Assembly: GCF_042648405.1 (NCBI RefSeq)
Contig: NZ_JBHRXV010000001.1
Span: forward strand, 186,001-250,000
Origin: Sphingoaurantiacus capsulatus
Lineage (GTDB): Bacteria > Pseudomonadota > Alphaproteobacteria > Sphingomonadales > Sphingomonadaceae
Length of the DNA stretch: 64,000 bases
Direction: 5' to 3'
Below, piece after piece: positions 48,366 through 56,833 of this stretch; the first letter of the stretch is position 1, and every line of letters starts with the position of its first letter. The position numbers and the translations under genes are program-made. Below the pieces are notes generated by a model that was given only the letters and a program-made list of their open reading frames with translations, had not been told where the DNA came from and made no database searches.

Positions 48366-49841
48366 GTGAGTGTTCGTGCGCAGATTCTTCGCCTGTCCCG
48401 GCTGGGGGCGGACGCGCAGGCCTGGTCGGCGTTCCGCACCGCCGGGCTGGAGGGGAAGCGCGACTTCGATACGCTGATCCTGACCGGGCGGCTGAAGAAG
48501 GACCAGGCGGTGCGCGCCGCGGGAAGCGAGCGCATCCGCCTGTTCCGCGAAGCCTCGGCCGATTATGCGGCGGCAGCCGAACGCACGCCGTCAACCTATG
48601 CGCTGATCAACGCGGCCTCGCTCGCGCAGCTGGGCGGTGATCCCAAGGCGGCGCGCGGCTATGCGGAGCAAGTGCTGGCGCTGCTCGACAGCGGCCAGCA
48701 TGACCCCGACACGCCCTACTGGCTGGCGGCCACCCGCGCCGAGGCCGAGTTGCTGACTGGCGACCCGGCGGCCGCGCAGGCGACGATGGCGCAAGCGGCC
48801 GCGCTCCTCCCCCGCGCGTGGGAGGAGCATGCGACCACCCTGCGCCAGTTCGCGCTGCTGCTCGACGCGAGCGGCGCGGACGCCGGCTGGCTCGACCAGT
48901 TCCGCCCCGCCCCGGTGCTGCATTTCGACGGGCTGATCGGCCTTGCCGCCGACGATGCCGCTGCCTCGCGCACCATCGCCGAGGCGGTTACGAAGCTGCG
49001 CCCCAGCCTCGGCATCGGCGCGCTCGCCGCCGGCTCCGATATCCTCATCGCCGAGGCGCTGCTGGCAACCGACGCGGAGCTTCATGTCGTGCTCCCCTGC
49101 GACGCCGAATGCTTCGTCGCGCAATCGGTGGCGCCCGCCGGCGGCGACTGGGCGGCGCGGTTCGGGAAACTGCTCGACGCCGCCGCATCGGTGACGATCA
49201 CCAGCCCGATCGCCACCCTGTCCGACGCCGCCATCGATCTCGCCAAGCAGGTCGCGATGGGCATGGCGATCCGGCAGGCGCGCGCGCTCGCCACCCGCCC
49301 GGTGGCGCTGCGCATCACCGACGCGCGCGCCCCCACCACGCACGGCGCGGCCGAGGCGCTGTGGCGGGCGGCGGGGCATGCGATCGAGGCAGTGCCGCTG
49401 GCCCGATCGGCGGAGGTTCATCCGCTCGCCGACGCCGCGCGCGACACGCTCACCGCGCTCGTCGCGGTGCGCGACAAGCCCGTGCGCAGCTATGCCAGCT
49501 TCGGCGAGGCGCTGCGCGTCGCCAAGGCGAAGGGCGCGGCGGCCGGGATCGACCTCAGCCTGTCGGCAGACGACACGCTGGCGCTCGCCGCGCTGAACGG
49601 CGCGCCGGGCGCGATCGTCGCCACCAGCCGGGCGGCGGCGGCGGCCCTGCTCCACGATCCGAACCTTGAGGCCGACCTGATCGGTGGGGTGCGGAGCCCA
49701 ACCGGCGAGGACGAATTGTGGCGCCTCAGACCAATAGCGCCTCAAGCCGCGCCCGCGACGCGATCCGCAGCCCCTCGGGCCCGCGCAGGATCAGCCCCCG
49801 CCGCTCCGCCGCCGCGACCGCGCGTGAAGCCGTCTCTCTAG
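48366..49841 (+). CDS. TPR/TRAFs-binding-type protein with SLOG-like domain
   Basis: 491 residues from GTG 48366, 33 nt after the previous stop. Residues 1-180 are TPR-like helices (SADYAAAAERTPSTYALINAASLAQLGGDPKAARGYAEQVLALL). From about 184 a Rossmann-like part begins: VLHFDGLIG, IAEAVTKLRPSLGIGALAAGSDILIAEALLATDAELHVVLPC, WAARFGKLLDAAASVTITS. HFDG...AAGSDILIAEALL...LHVVLP matches the layout of SLOG (DprA/LOG-like) nucleotide-ligand domains. A further alpha/beta part follows. The last 39 or so residues, Pro/Ala/Arg-rich, overlap the opposite Crp gene and may not be natural. Confidence 0.7.
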   Translation: MSVRAQILRLSRLGADAQAWSAFRTAGLEGKRDFDTLILTGRLKKDQAVRAAGSERIRLFREASADYAAAAERTPSTYALINAASLAQLGGDPKAARGYAEQVLALLDSGQHDPDTPYWLAATRAEAELLTGDPAAAQATMAQAAALLPRAWEEHATTLRQFALLLDASGADAGWLDQFRPAPVLHFDGLIGLAADDAAASRTIAEAVTKLRPSLGIGALAAGSDILIAEALLATDAELHVVLPCDAECFVAQSVAPAGGDWAARFGKLLDAAASVTITSPIATLSDAAIDLAKQVAMGMAIRQARALATRPVALRITDARAPTTHGAAEALWRAAGHAIEAVPLARSAEVHPLADAARDTLTALVAVRDKPVRSYASFGEALRVAKAKGAAAGIDLSLSADDTLALAALNGAPGAIVATSRAAAAALLHDPNLEADLIGGVRSPTGEDELWRLRPIAPQAAPATRSAAPRARAGSAPAAPPPRPRVKPSL

Positions 49842-50373
49842 TCGTGTTGACCTTGAGCGCCACCGCCGACAGCACCGGCGCCGGCGCGATCAGCCCGCTA
49901 TCATCAGCCAGCGCCAGCAGCTCGGCATAGACCCGGCCCACCGCCGACAGGATCATCCGGTTGGCCATCCGGTCGAGCAGCGCATCCTGCTGCGCGCTCA
50001 GCAGCGCGGCGAGGCCGAGGCCGAGGCCGGGCAGGTCGGCAGCGAGTTGCGCCAGCCGCCGCGTATTCATCTCGATGACCTCGCTGCGGCTTTCGGCGGT
50101 CAAGGTCGCCGGCAGCGCGCGCGGCTGCGGGAAGGCGCCGATCAGCTCGCCGGGGCCGTAGCTCGCCAGCTGCACCAGCTGCCCGTCCTCGCCATAGGCG
50201 CGCAAGCTCGCGGCGCCCTCGACGATGATCCAGCAGCAGCCGCAAACCTCGCCCTGACGCGCATAGGCGTGCCCACGCGCGAGACTGCGCGGCACCGCGA
50301 TCGCCGCCGCGCGCGCCGCGACCTCGCCCGAACAGCCGAGCGCCGCCGCCAGAAGGATCGGAACCTTGTCCAC
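49726..50373 (-). CDS. Crp/Fnr-family transcriptional regulator
   Basis: 215 residues from GTG 50373. Cyclic-nucleotide-binding-like barrel (RGHAYARQGEVCGCCWIIVEGAASLRAYGEDGQLVQLASYGPGELIG), dimer helix and an HTH_Crp domain (VLSAVALKVNTTRETASRAVAAAERRGLILRGPEGLRI). The GEVCGCC Cys cluster near residue 43 could sense redox or metal. No Fnr-type four-Cys N-terminus. Overlaps the 3' end of the SLOG-like gene on the other strand by 116 nt. Confidence 0.88.
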   Translation of the reverse strand: MDKVPILLAAALGCSGEVAARAAAIAVPRSLARGHAYARQGEVCGCCWIIVEGAASLRAYGEDGQLVQLASYGPGELIGAFPQPRALPATLTAESRSEVIEMNTRRLAQLAADLPGLGLGLAALLSAQQDALLDRMANRMILSAVGRVYAELLALADDSGLIAPAPVLSAVALKVNTTRETASRAVAAAERRGLILRGPEGLRIASRARLEALLV

Positions 50374-50499
50374 GCGTGCCGCTTGCTCCCCCGCCGGGAG
50401 CCTACGCGCGAGCGCCGTTGCTATCTAGGCTTTACCTGCCCGGTAATTGAGCCCGACGGCAGGCAGCGGGAAAAGGCGCTCACCAACCAGGAGCCCCCC

Positions 50500-50925
50500 A
50501 TGCGCTGCACCAGCTTCTACCCCGTCGTCATGACCGCCGCCGTCGCCGAGACCGCCGCTTTCTACGTCCGCCATTTCGACTTCCAGCCGCTGTTCGAGGC
50601 GGACTGGTACGTCCACCTCCAGTCGCGCGCCGACCCGGCCGTCAACCTCGCCATCCTCGATGGCCGGCACCCGACGATCCCGGCGGCGGGGCGCGGCAGC
50701 GCTGCCGGGCTGCTGCTCAACTTCGAGGTCGAGGATTGCGACGCCGAATATGCGCGGCTGAAAAGCGCCGGCCTTCCCATCCTGCTCGACATCCGCGACG
50801 AGGATTTCGGCCAGCGCCACTTCATCACCGCCGACCCCAACGGCGTGATGATCGACATCATCAAGCCGATCCCGCCCTCGGCCGAATTCGCCGCGCAATA
50901 TGCGCTGGAGGCGGTGCCGGGGTGA
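50500..50925 (+). CDS. VOC-family (glyoxalase-like) protein
   Basis: 141 residues from ATG 50500 with CAGGAG before it. MRCTSFYPVVMTAAVAETAAFYVRHFDFQPLFEADWYVHLQ begins the first module; LLLNFEVEDCDAEYARLKSAGLPILLDIRDEDFGQRHFITADPNGVMIDIIKP is the second. Resembles YaeR/bleomycin-resistance-like proteins; metal Glu is replaced by Asp (MIDI). Substrate unknown. Divergent from the Crp gene. Confidence 0.85.
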   Translation: MRCTSFYPVVMTAAVAETAAFYVRHFDFQPLFEADWYVHLQSRADPAVNLAILDGRHPTIPAAGRGSAAGLLLNFEVEDCDAEYARLKSAGLPILLDIRDEDFGQRHFITADPNGVMIDIIKPIPPSAEFAAQYALEAVPG

Positions 50926-51146
50926 GGTCGTCGCGCGCGCCTCTTCAAAGAAAGCTTCTTCGCCATTCCAAGTGCGCCAGAATGGATATGTTCAAGCTTG
51001 CTTTCGGAACGGCGATGACATCAACTTGAGAAGACGCCTGTCGCGAGCGTCTGTTCGTCCGCGTGTGCTTTAATCTTTTAAGGCATTTGGATGACGCTGC
51101 GACGGTGCGCTGCCGCATGTCACCCCAAATGCGCATGGGGGACAGC
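50926..51146. other. Intergenic region, lower GC, nothing recognised
   Basis: About 220 nt, noticeably richer in A and T (CTTCAAAGAAAGCTTCTTCG; GTGTGCTTTAATCTTTTAAG) than its surroundings, as would suit a promoter region for the metalloprotease operon. No clear box assigned. Confidence 0.4.
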
Positions 51147-51953
51147 ATGACACTTGCAATCACTTTGCTACGCCAAGAAAAAGCCGCGCCGGTCGCCGAC
51201 CCGTTCGAACTCATAAACGGCGGCGACGTCGCGGACGATGAAGTCCATGTCATTCGCGACGACGTCGTCTGCACGACGGAGCCGAAGGGGCATTCGACGC
51301 CGAAGGGTGCGTCGCTGCTCGAAATCGTCCTGCACGCGCCCGGCGGCTTCATTCCGCTCTGGGCGCCGAACACCACGCTGCGCTGGCGTTTTCAGGAAGC
51401 GTCACTGGTGCGGTTCGTTCACCCCGCGGCCGTGAAGGCGGAGGTCGAGAAGCTGCTCGGCGAGGCGATGCTGGCCTGGGGCGATGCGGCACCGATCAAG
51501 CTGATGCAGAGCGACGACGCCTGGGACTTCGAGATCGTCGTGCGCGACAGCGACAGTTGCAGTCCGCAGGGCTGCACCCTGGCGCGCGCTTTCTTTCCCG
51601 ACGCCGGTCGCCACGAGCTCGTCATCTTTCCGAAGATGTTCAAGGAAAGCCGCGTGGAGCAGGTGGAGACGCTCATCCACGAACTCGGACATATCTTCGG
51701 CCTGCGCCATTTCTTCGCGCTGGTGTCGGAGACCGCCGTTCCCGCGGTCGTGTTCGGGACGCACAGCCAGTTCAGCATCATGAACTATGGGGCGGACAGC
51801 CGCCTGAACGACGCGGATCGCCGTGACCTGAAAGCGCTCTACACGGGGGTGTGGTCCGGCCAGTTGAAGGCGATCAACGGCACGCCCATCCGGCTGGTGA
51901 AGCCGTTCCATGCGAGCGGCGCGGCGCCGGCAGCCGCCGTCGTTCTTGCCTGA
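51147..51953 (+). CDS. Matrixin-like zinc metalloprotease
   Basis: 268 residues from ATG 51147 (GGGGGAC before it). The metzincin motif HELGHIFGLRH starts at His178 (Glu179 catalytic) and the Met-turn SIMNYGADS follows about 40 residues later. Upstream, VEKLLGEAMLAWGDAAPIKLMQSDDAWDFEIVVRDSD is the usual matrixin propeptide-free fold start. No signal peptide is obvious, so secretion may use another route or it may act inside. The lipoprotein gene follows after 30 nt. The lower GC of the upstream gap hints at separate origin. Confidence 0.85.
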   Translation: MTLAITLLRQEKAAPVADPFELINGGDVADDEVHVIRDDVVCTTEPKGHSTPKGASLLEIVLHAPGGFIPLWAPNTTLRWRFQEASLVRFVHPAAVKAEVEKLLGEAMLAWGDAAPIKLMQSDDAWDFEIVVRDSDSCSPQGCTLARAFFPDAGRHELVIFPKMFKESRVEQVETLIHELGHIFGLRHFFALVSETAVPAVVFGTHSQFSIMNYGADSRLNDADRRDLKALYTGVWSGQLKAINGTPIRLVKPFHASGAAPAAAVVLA

Positions 51954-51983
51954 TCGAACTTCAGCGAATTCCGGGGGAAGCAT

Positions 51984-53417
51984 ATGCAACGTTCACCCAT
52001 CGGCTGCGTGATCGCGGCCACCCTGCTGCTCGGCGGCTGCGCCACGATCCGCGCAACGCCGCGCGACGGCAACGAGCTCGCCTCGGGCGTCACCTATTAT
52101 CTGCCGAAGCGTGAGGTGAAAGTCACCGCCGAGCGGAAACTGCTCAAGAAGGAGGATCTGCAGAAGGCGGTCGCCGCCAAGAAGACCGAACTCGAGACCG
52201 TCGGCGCGCACATCAAGGCGACCGAGACGGCTATCAAGACTGCAAATGACCGACTGAAAACGCCGGCTGTACAAGGCAACGCCGAAGCGAAGGCCGAGAT
52301 CGATAAAGAGCTGTCGATTGCGAATGGCGATCTGGAGCTCGCCAAGAAGAAGAAGGCCGGCATCGAGACCGAGATCGCCAACGGCGAAGCCGGCCTGCGC
52401 ATCCTCGAAGGATCGCCGGGGACGAGTTGCGCCTTCTCGCATTCCGCCGCGCTCGAACTTCTCGCGCCCGTCGCCGATACCCGGCTTCGCCTCGTCGCCG
52501 ATGCAACGCACAGCCCGCTTCGCGACGACGATACCAAGCTGGCCGTCAACAGTTCGGGCCTGCTGGCCACCGCCAACGTCGTCGCCGCCGATCGCACCGG
52601 CGACATCCTCGTCGAGATCGCCTCCGCCATCGCCGGCTTCGGCAGCGCCGGCGATCCCCTGGGCTTCGTCGACACCGACCTGAAGGCTGCCAATCAGGAG
52701 GAATGCGGGAAGCTTCCGACCAAATTCGCCTACCGCCTCGATCCCGCCGAATCCGCCGAGGTCGGCCGGCTGAACGGGGAATTCTTCAAAGCCGGTTTTC
52801 CGTTTCACCTGGAAGTGCCCGACATGTCGGGGGAGACGTACAAGTTCACCGACGACGACACCGCCATCGTCGATCGCCAGCGCATCACGAACCGGCCGAG
52901 CGGCGGCGGACAGACTTACAAGCTCGGCGACGCGCTTCGGCACCAGGGCACCAACGGGGCGCTTTTCTATCGAACGGCGCTCCCCCAGACGATCGTGCTG
53001 CGCCAGTGCAAGGCGGGTATCGCCTGCACAGGCACCGATCAAACCGTTCCCATCGACGCCACGGTGACGATGCTGCCGCAGATCGGCCCGATCTCCTACA
53101 TCCCGATGCGCTCCTCGGCATTCGTAAAGACGGTCGACGATGTCGTCTTCGACAACGGCATGCTGACCTCGTGGAACGCCAACCGGCCGAGCGAGGTGCT
53201 CGAGGTTGTCCGGCTGCCCGTGCGGATCCTGAAGGCGATCATCTCGGTTCCGGCGGAGATCTTCAGGCTGCGGATCGACCTGTCGGATCAGCAAAAAGGG
53301 CTGGCGGCATCGCAGCAGGCGCAGATCGCGGCGCAGGCCGAACTTGCGGAAATCCAGGCCTGCGTCGAGACCGCCGGTAACGACAAGGACGCCGCCATGG
53401 CCTGTTTCAAGGAGTAG
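51984..53417 (+). CDS. Coiled-coil lipoprotein of unknown function
   Basis: 477 residues. MQRSPIGCVIAATLLLGGCA is a lipoprotein signal with lipobox LGGC (Cys19). A coiled coil at about 48-130 (KEDLQKAVAAKKTELETVGAHIKATETAIKTAND, LELAKKKKAGIETEIANGEAGL) is followed by a beta-rich region (VDDVVFDNGMLTSWNANRPSEVLEVVRLPVRILKAI) and a C-terminal helix with a short second coil (DQQKGLAASQQAQIAAQAELAEIQACVETA). Not recognised. In an operon with the protease, so perhaps its anchor, partner or target. Confidence 0.75.
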   Translation: MQRSPIGCVIAATLLLGGCATIRATPRDGNELASGVTYYLPKREVKVTAERKLLKKEDLQKAVAAKKTELETVGAHIKATETAIKTANDRLKTPAVQGNAEAKAEIDKELSIANGDLELAKKKKAGIETEIANGEAGLRILEGSPGTSCAFSHSAALELLAPVADTRLRLVADATHSPLRDDDTKLAVNSSGLLATANVVAADRTGDILVEIASAIAGFGSAGDPLGFVDTDLKAANQEECGKLPTKFAYRLDPAESAEVGRLNGEFFKAGFPFHLEVPDMSGETYKFTDDDTAIVDRQRITNRPSGGGQTYKLGDALRHQGTNGALFYRTALPQTIVLRQCKAGIACTGTDQTVPIDATVTMLPQIGPISYIPMRSSAFVKTVDDVVFDNGMLTSWNANRPSEVLEVVRLPVRILKAIISVPAEIFRLRIDLSDQQKGLAASQQAQIAAQAELAEIQACVETAGNDKDAAMACFKE

Positions 53418-53422
53418 CGGCC

Positions 53423-53839
53423 CTACTCCGCCACCGGCGTCACCTGGATGTAAACGAGCTGCCACCGCCCGTCGCGCCGCACCCAATAGTCGGCGAAGCG
53501 GTGGCGGTCGGTGAAGGGCTTGCCGTCCTCGGTGCCGCGCATTGCGTTGGCGCCGGTCAGCATCGCGCTGTCGCCGCTCAGCAGCCAGCGGGTGTCGAAC
53601 GGGCGGAACGGCTCGATCTTGAGGGTGGGCGCGGTCAGCGCGGCGATGAACGCGGCCTTGTCGCCGGTTGCGCCACGGCCGCGCACCCAGAGGAAATCCT
53701 CGGCGATCAGCCGCCGGAGCGCCGCGCGGTCCTTGGCGACGATCGCCGCGTCGAGTGCATTGGCGGCGGCCTGATGATCGGCGGCGCGCACGTCGACGGC
53801 GAGCAGGAGCAGCAGCGCCGCCCCGATGAACTTCAGCAT
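53423..53839 (-). CDS. Secreted NTF2-like/SnoaL-type protein (DUF4440)
   Basis: 138 residues from ATG 53839, 9 nt after GGGAGGA. Signal peptide (MLKFIGAALLLLLAVDVRAA), then a DUF4440 cone fold: HQAAANALDAAIVAKDRAALRRLIAEDFLWVRGRGATGDKAAFIAAL ... RHRFADYWVRRDGRWQLVYIQVTPV. Family members are varied; many are small-molecule binders in the periplasm. Convergent with the lipoprotein gene, 5 nt apart. Confidence 0.85.
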   Translation of the reverse strand: MLKFIGAALLLLLAVDVRAADHQAAANALDAAIVAKDRAALRRLIAEDFLWVRGRGATGDKAAFIAALTAPTLKIEPFRPFDTRWLLSGDSAMLTGANAMRGTEDGKPFTDRHRFADYWVRRDGRWQLVYIQVTPVAE

Positions 53840-53916
53840 GCGAAACACTCCTCCCGGTTTCGCCGCTTTCTACCGCCGCGACGTGATCCGCCGCGATTAC
53901 CAGCGAGGTAGGCATG

Positions 53917-53947
53917 AAAAAGGGGCGGGAGCCGAAGCTCCCACCCC
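53917..53947 (-). terminator. Terminator of the CsbD-like gene
   Basis: On the minus strand GGGGTGGGAGC, loop TTCG, GCTCCCGCCCC (one mismatch), then TTTTT: a classic stem with a TTCG tetraloop and T-run, 24 nt after the CsbD-like stop. Confidence 0.9.
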
Positions 53948-53970
53948 TCATGCCAATACGGGCAATCGCC

Positions 53971-54159
53971 TTAGCGGAGGCCGTCCTTGCGGGCTTCCTC
54001 GCGGCGGGCGGCTTCCTTCTCGGCGTCGCCGAGCGCTTCCTGCGCGTCGCCCTCGGCGCGGATGTCGGGGCGGTTCGTCGCGTCGCCGACGGCGCGCTTC
54101 GCCTTGCCCATCGTCTCGTCGTAGACGCCCTTGGCGCGGTTCTTCATCTCGTCGTCCAT
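53971..54159 (-). CDS. CsbD-like small stress protein
   Basis: 62 residues: MDDEMKNRAKGVYDETMGKA then KRAVGDATNRPDIRAEGDAQ and EALGDAEKEAARREEARKDGLR. The KNRAKGVYDETMGKAKRAVGDAT repeat is the CsbD signature (general stress protein of unknown function, helical, very hydrophilic). AGGAG before the ATG. Shares its start region with the oppositely oriented flavoprotein gene. Confidence 0.9.
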   Translation of the reverse strand: MDDEMKNRAKGVYDETMGKAKRAVGDATNRPDIRAEGDAQEALGDAEKEAARREEARKDGLR

Positions 54160-54262
54160 GACGAACTCCTTTGATCAAATTGCGATATCTCAAGAACCTC
54201 CGCCTCCAACCGACGTTCCGAGAAATGCGACCAATGACCGGCTGGAGGGATCAACCGAACAG

Positions 54263-55477
54263 ATGCTGACCGAAGCCCGCGACCTGCGCAGCGGCACGGT
54301 GCCGTGGAACGAGGCGGACTGGCTGTCGCCCGATGGCGGCCCGCTGCCGTCCGGCATTGTCGATATCGCGATCATCGGCGCCGGCATCATGGGCTGCGCG
54401 CTCGCCGAGCGGCTGAGTGCCGAGGGGAACCGCATCGCGCTGCTCGACCGCCGCCCGCCGGCGAACGGCAGCACGGCGGCGTCGACCGCCGAGATCATGT
54501 GGGCGATGGACGTGCCGCTGCAGCACCTCGCCGAGCGGATCGGTGAGGAGGCGGCCGCGCGTCGCTGGGTGCGGGTACACGACGCGGTGCGCGGGTTCGC
54601 GGCGCGGATCGACGACCTCGGCATCGACTGCGCGCGGATCGATCGGTCGGTGCTCTACCTCGAAGGCGATCTGCTCGATGCCAAGGCGCTCGAAGCGGAG
54701 GCGGTGCTGCACCAGCGCCACGGCCTGCCCTCGCACTTTCTGCCGCCCGCGCAGGTCGCCGCCGATCACGGCCTGCCGCCGCGCGCCGCGATCCTGTCGG
54801 AGGGCGGTTACGAACTCGATCCGGTCAAACTGACGCTCGGCCTGCTCGACCGAGCGCTGGCGCGCGGCACGACGCTGACGTGGCCCTGCGACGTGGTCAG
54901 CCTCGACACCAGCAACGAAGCCGTCAGCATGCAGCTCGCCGACGGTCGGTCGATGACCGCCCGCCGCGTCATCCTCGCCACCGGCTATGAGGCGGCGCGG
55001 CTGTTCCTGCCGCCCGACTTTTCGCTGCTCTCCACCTTCGCCATCGCTACCCGGCCGGGCACGCCGCCGCCGTGGCGCGGCAACCTGATGGTCTGGGAGG
55101 CGGCGTCGCCCTATCTCTACGCGCGCATGAGCGCCGACGGCCGGCTGATCGCCGGCGGCGCCGACATCGACGCCACCGACAAACGCGCCCGCGACCGCTG
55201 CCTGCCCGACAGCGCCGCCGCCATCGCTACCAGGCTGGAAGCCCTGCTCAGCACGACGGTCGAGATCGACCGCAAATGGGCGGCGACCTTCGGTTCCTCG
55301 CCCGACGGCCTGCCCGCGATCGGCCGGTCGGCGCTCAACCCCAACGTCTGGGTCGCCGCCGGCTATGGTGGCAACGGCATCGCCTTCGCCGGCCTCGCCG
55401 CCGAGATGCTGGCGAAGGCGATGGCGGGCGACGATGACCCGGCGGCGGCCGACTTCGATCCCTACCGCTTCGGCTGA
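54263..55477 (+). CDS. FAD-dependent oxidoreductase (DAO family)
   Basis: 404 residues from ATG 54263; an in-frame ATG at 54158 overlaps the CsbD start and adds an unlikely N-terminus. VDIAIIGAGIMGCALAERLSAEGNRIALLDRR holds GxGxxG with the closing acidic Asp, STAASTAEIMWAMD and GYELDPVKLTLGLLDRAL, and FGSSPDGLPAIGRSALNPNVWVAAGYGGNGIAFAGLAAEM are DAO-type. Members oxidise amino acids, glycerol-3-phosphate or methylated amines. Substrate unknown. Confidence 0.88.
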   Translation: MLTEARDLRSGTVPWNEADWLSPDGGPLPSGIVDIAIIGAGIMGCALAERLSAEGNRIALLDRRPPANGSTAASTAEIMWAMDVPLQHLAERIGEEAAARRWVRVHDAVRGFAARIDDLGIDCARIDRSVLYLEGDLLDAKALEAEAVLHQRHGLPSHFLPPAQVAADHGLPPRAAILSEGGYELDPVKLTLGLLDRALARGTTLTWPCDVVSLDTSNEAVSMQLADGRSMTARRVILATGYEAARLFLPPDFSLLSTFAIATRPGTPPPWRGNLMVWEAASPYLYARMSADGRLIAGGADIDATDKRARDRCLPDSAAAIATRLEALLSTTVEIDRKWAATFGSSPDGLPAIGRSALNPNVWVAAGYGGNGIAFAGLAAEMLAKAMAGDDDPAAADFDPYRFG

Positions 55478-55549
55478 TCAGCCACTGGCCTTCTCGCCGA
55501 ACCTCGTCTACACGCGCCGGCCCCGCGATTCCTGCCAGAGGCCGACGAC

Positions 55550-56833
55550 ATGACCAGTACCGCGATGGGCCTCGACTTCGGCACCACCAACACGGTGGTT
55601 GCGCTGGGCAGCGGCCCCGGCGCCGCCGACGTGCTGAGCTTTCCGCATGGCGACGGCACGCGCACCTTCCGCTCGGCACTGTGCTTCTGGGCCGACGACG
55701 ACGGCAAGCGCGCGCAGATCCTGCACGAGGCGGGGCCGTGGGCGATCGACGAATATCTCGCCTTCCCGCAGGACAGCCGCTTCATCCAGTCGTTCAAGTC
55801 GGTGGCGGCGAGCAAGACCTTCGAGCATGCGACGGTCTTCGAGAAGCGCCTGCGCTTCGAGGAGTTGCTGAGCCACTTCCTCGACAAGCTGATCGCGCAT
55901 GGCGGCCTGAAAATGCCCGAGCGTATCGTCATCGGTCGCCCGGTACAGTTCGCCGGGTCGCGGCCCGACGAGGCGCTGGCGCTCGAACGTTATGGCCGCG
56001 GTTTCGCCACGCTCGGCGCGCGCGAGATCGCCTATGTCTATGAGCCGCTGGCCGCCGCGTTCAGCTTCGCGCGACAGGTCGAGGATTCGGCCACCATCCT
56101 GATCGCCGACTTCGGCGGCGGCACCAGCGACTTCTCCGTCGTGCGCGTGAATGCGCCGGGAACGGGTGCGCGCTGCACGCCGCTCGGCCATGCCGGCGTC
56201 GGCATCGCGGGTGATCGCTTCGACTATCGCATCGTCGACCGGCTGGTGCTGCCGCTGCTCGGCAAGGGCGGCTTCTACCGCTCTTTCGACAAGCATCTGG
56301 AGATCCCGCGCGGCTATTTCGCAGACTTCGCCGACTGGAGCCGCCTCGCGCTGATGCGCAACCGCCGCACGCTCGAGGAGCTGCGCAAGCTGGCGAAGAG
56401 CGCGGTGGACCCGACGGGCATCGAGCGGATGATCCGGCTGATCGAGCTTGAACTGGGCTTCCCGCTGTACGACGCGGTCGGGCGGCTGAAGCGTGAGCTG
56501 TCGGGCAGCGACACGGCCCGCTTCCAGTTCAGCGGCGGCGGCATCGAACTCGACGAAGCCGTCGATCGCACCGCCTTCGAAGACTGGATCACCCCCGACC
56601 TCGCCGAAATCGGTGCCGCCGCCGACCGCGCGCTGGCCGCGGCGAACACCGCACCCGCCGACATCGACCGCGTGTTCCTCACCGGCGGCTCCTCGCTGGT
56701 CCCCGCCGTCCGACAGATCTTCATCGACCGCTTCGGCGAAGCGCGCGTCGCCGGCGGCGAGGAGCTGACCTCGATCGCCCACGGCCTCGCGCTGGTCGGG
56801 CAGGAACCCGACATGGGCGGCTGGACGGCTTAG
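55550..56833 (+). CDS. Hsp70-family protein (YegD-like)
   Basis: 427 residues: an Hsp70 ATPase domain without the substrate-binding lid. MGLDFGTTNTVVALGS (phosphate 1), VYEPLAAAFSFARQ (connect 1), ILIADFGGGTSDFSVVRV (phosphate 2) and VFLTGGSSLVPAVRQIF (adenosine) are present. Similar to E. coli YegD, whose role is unclear. The stop overlaps the convergent GlxA-like gene by 4 nt. Preceded by 72 nt from the flavoprotein gene; maybe co-transcribed. Confidence 0.9.
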   Translation: MTSTAMGLDFGTTNTVVALGSGPGAADVLSFPHGDGTRTFRSALCFWADDDGKRAQILHEAGPWAIDEYLAFPQDSRFIQSFKSVAASKTFEHATVFEKRLRFEELLSHFLDKLIAHGGLKMPERIVIGRPVQFAGSRPDEALALERYGRGFATLGAREIAYVYEPLAAAFSFARQVEDSATILIADFGGGTSDFSVVRVNAPGTGARCTPLGHAGVGIAGDRFDYRIVDRLVLPLLGKGGFYRSFDKHLEIPRGYFADFADWSRLALMRNRRTLEELRKLAKSAVDPTGIERMIRLIELELGFPLYDAVGRLKRELSGSDTARFQFSGGGIELDEAVDRTAFEDWITPDLAEIGAAADRALAAANTAPADIDRVFLTGGSSLVPAVRQIFIDRFGEARVAGGEELTSIAHGLALVGQEPDMGGWTA

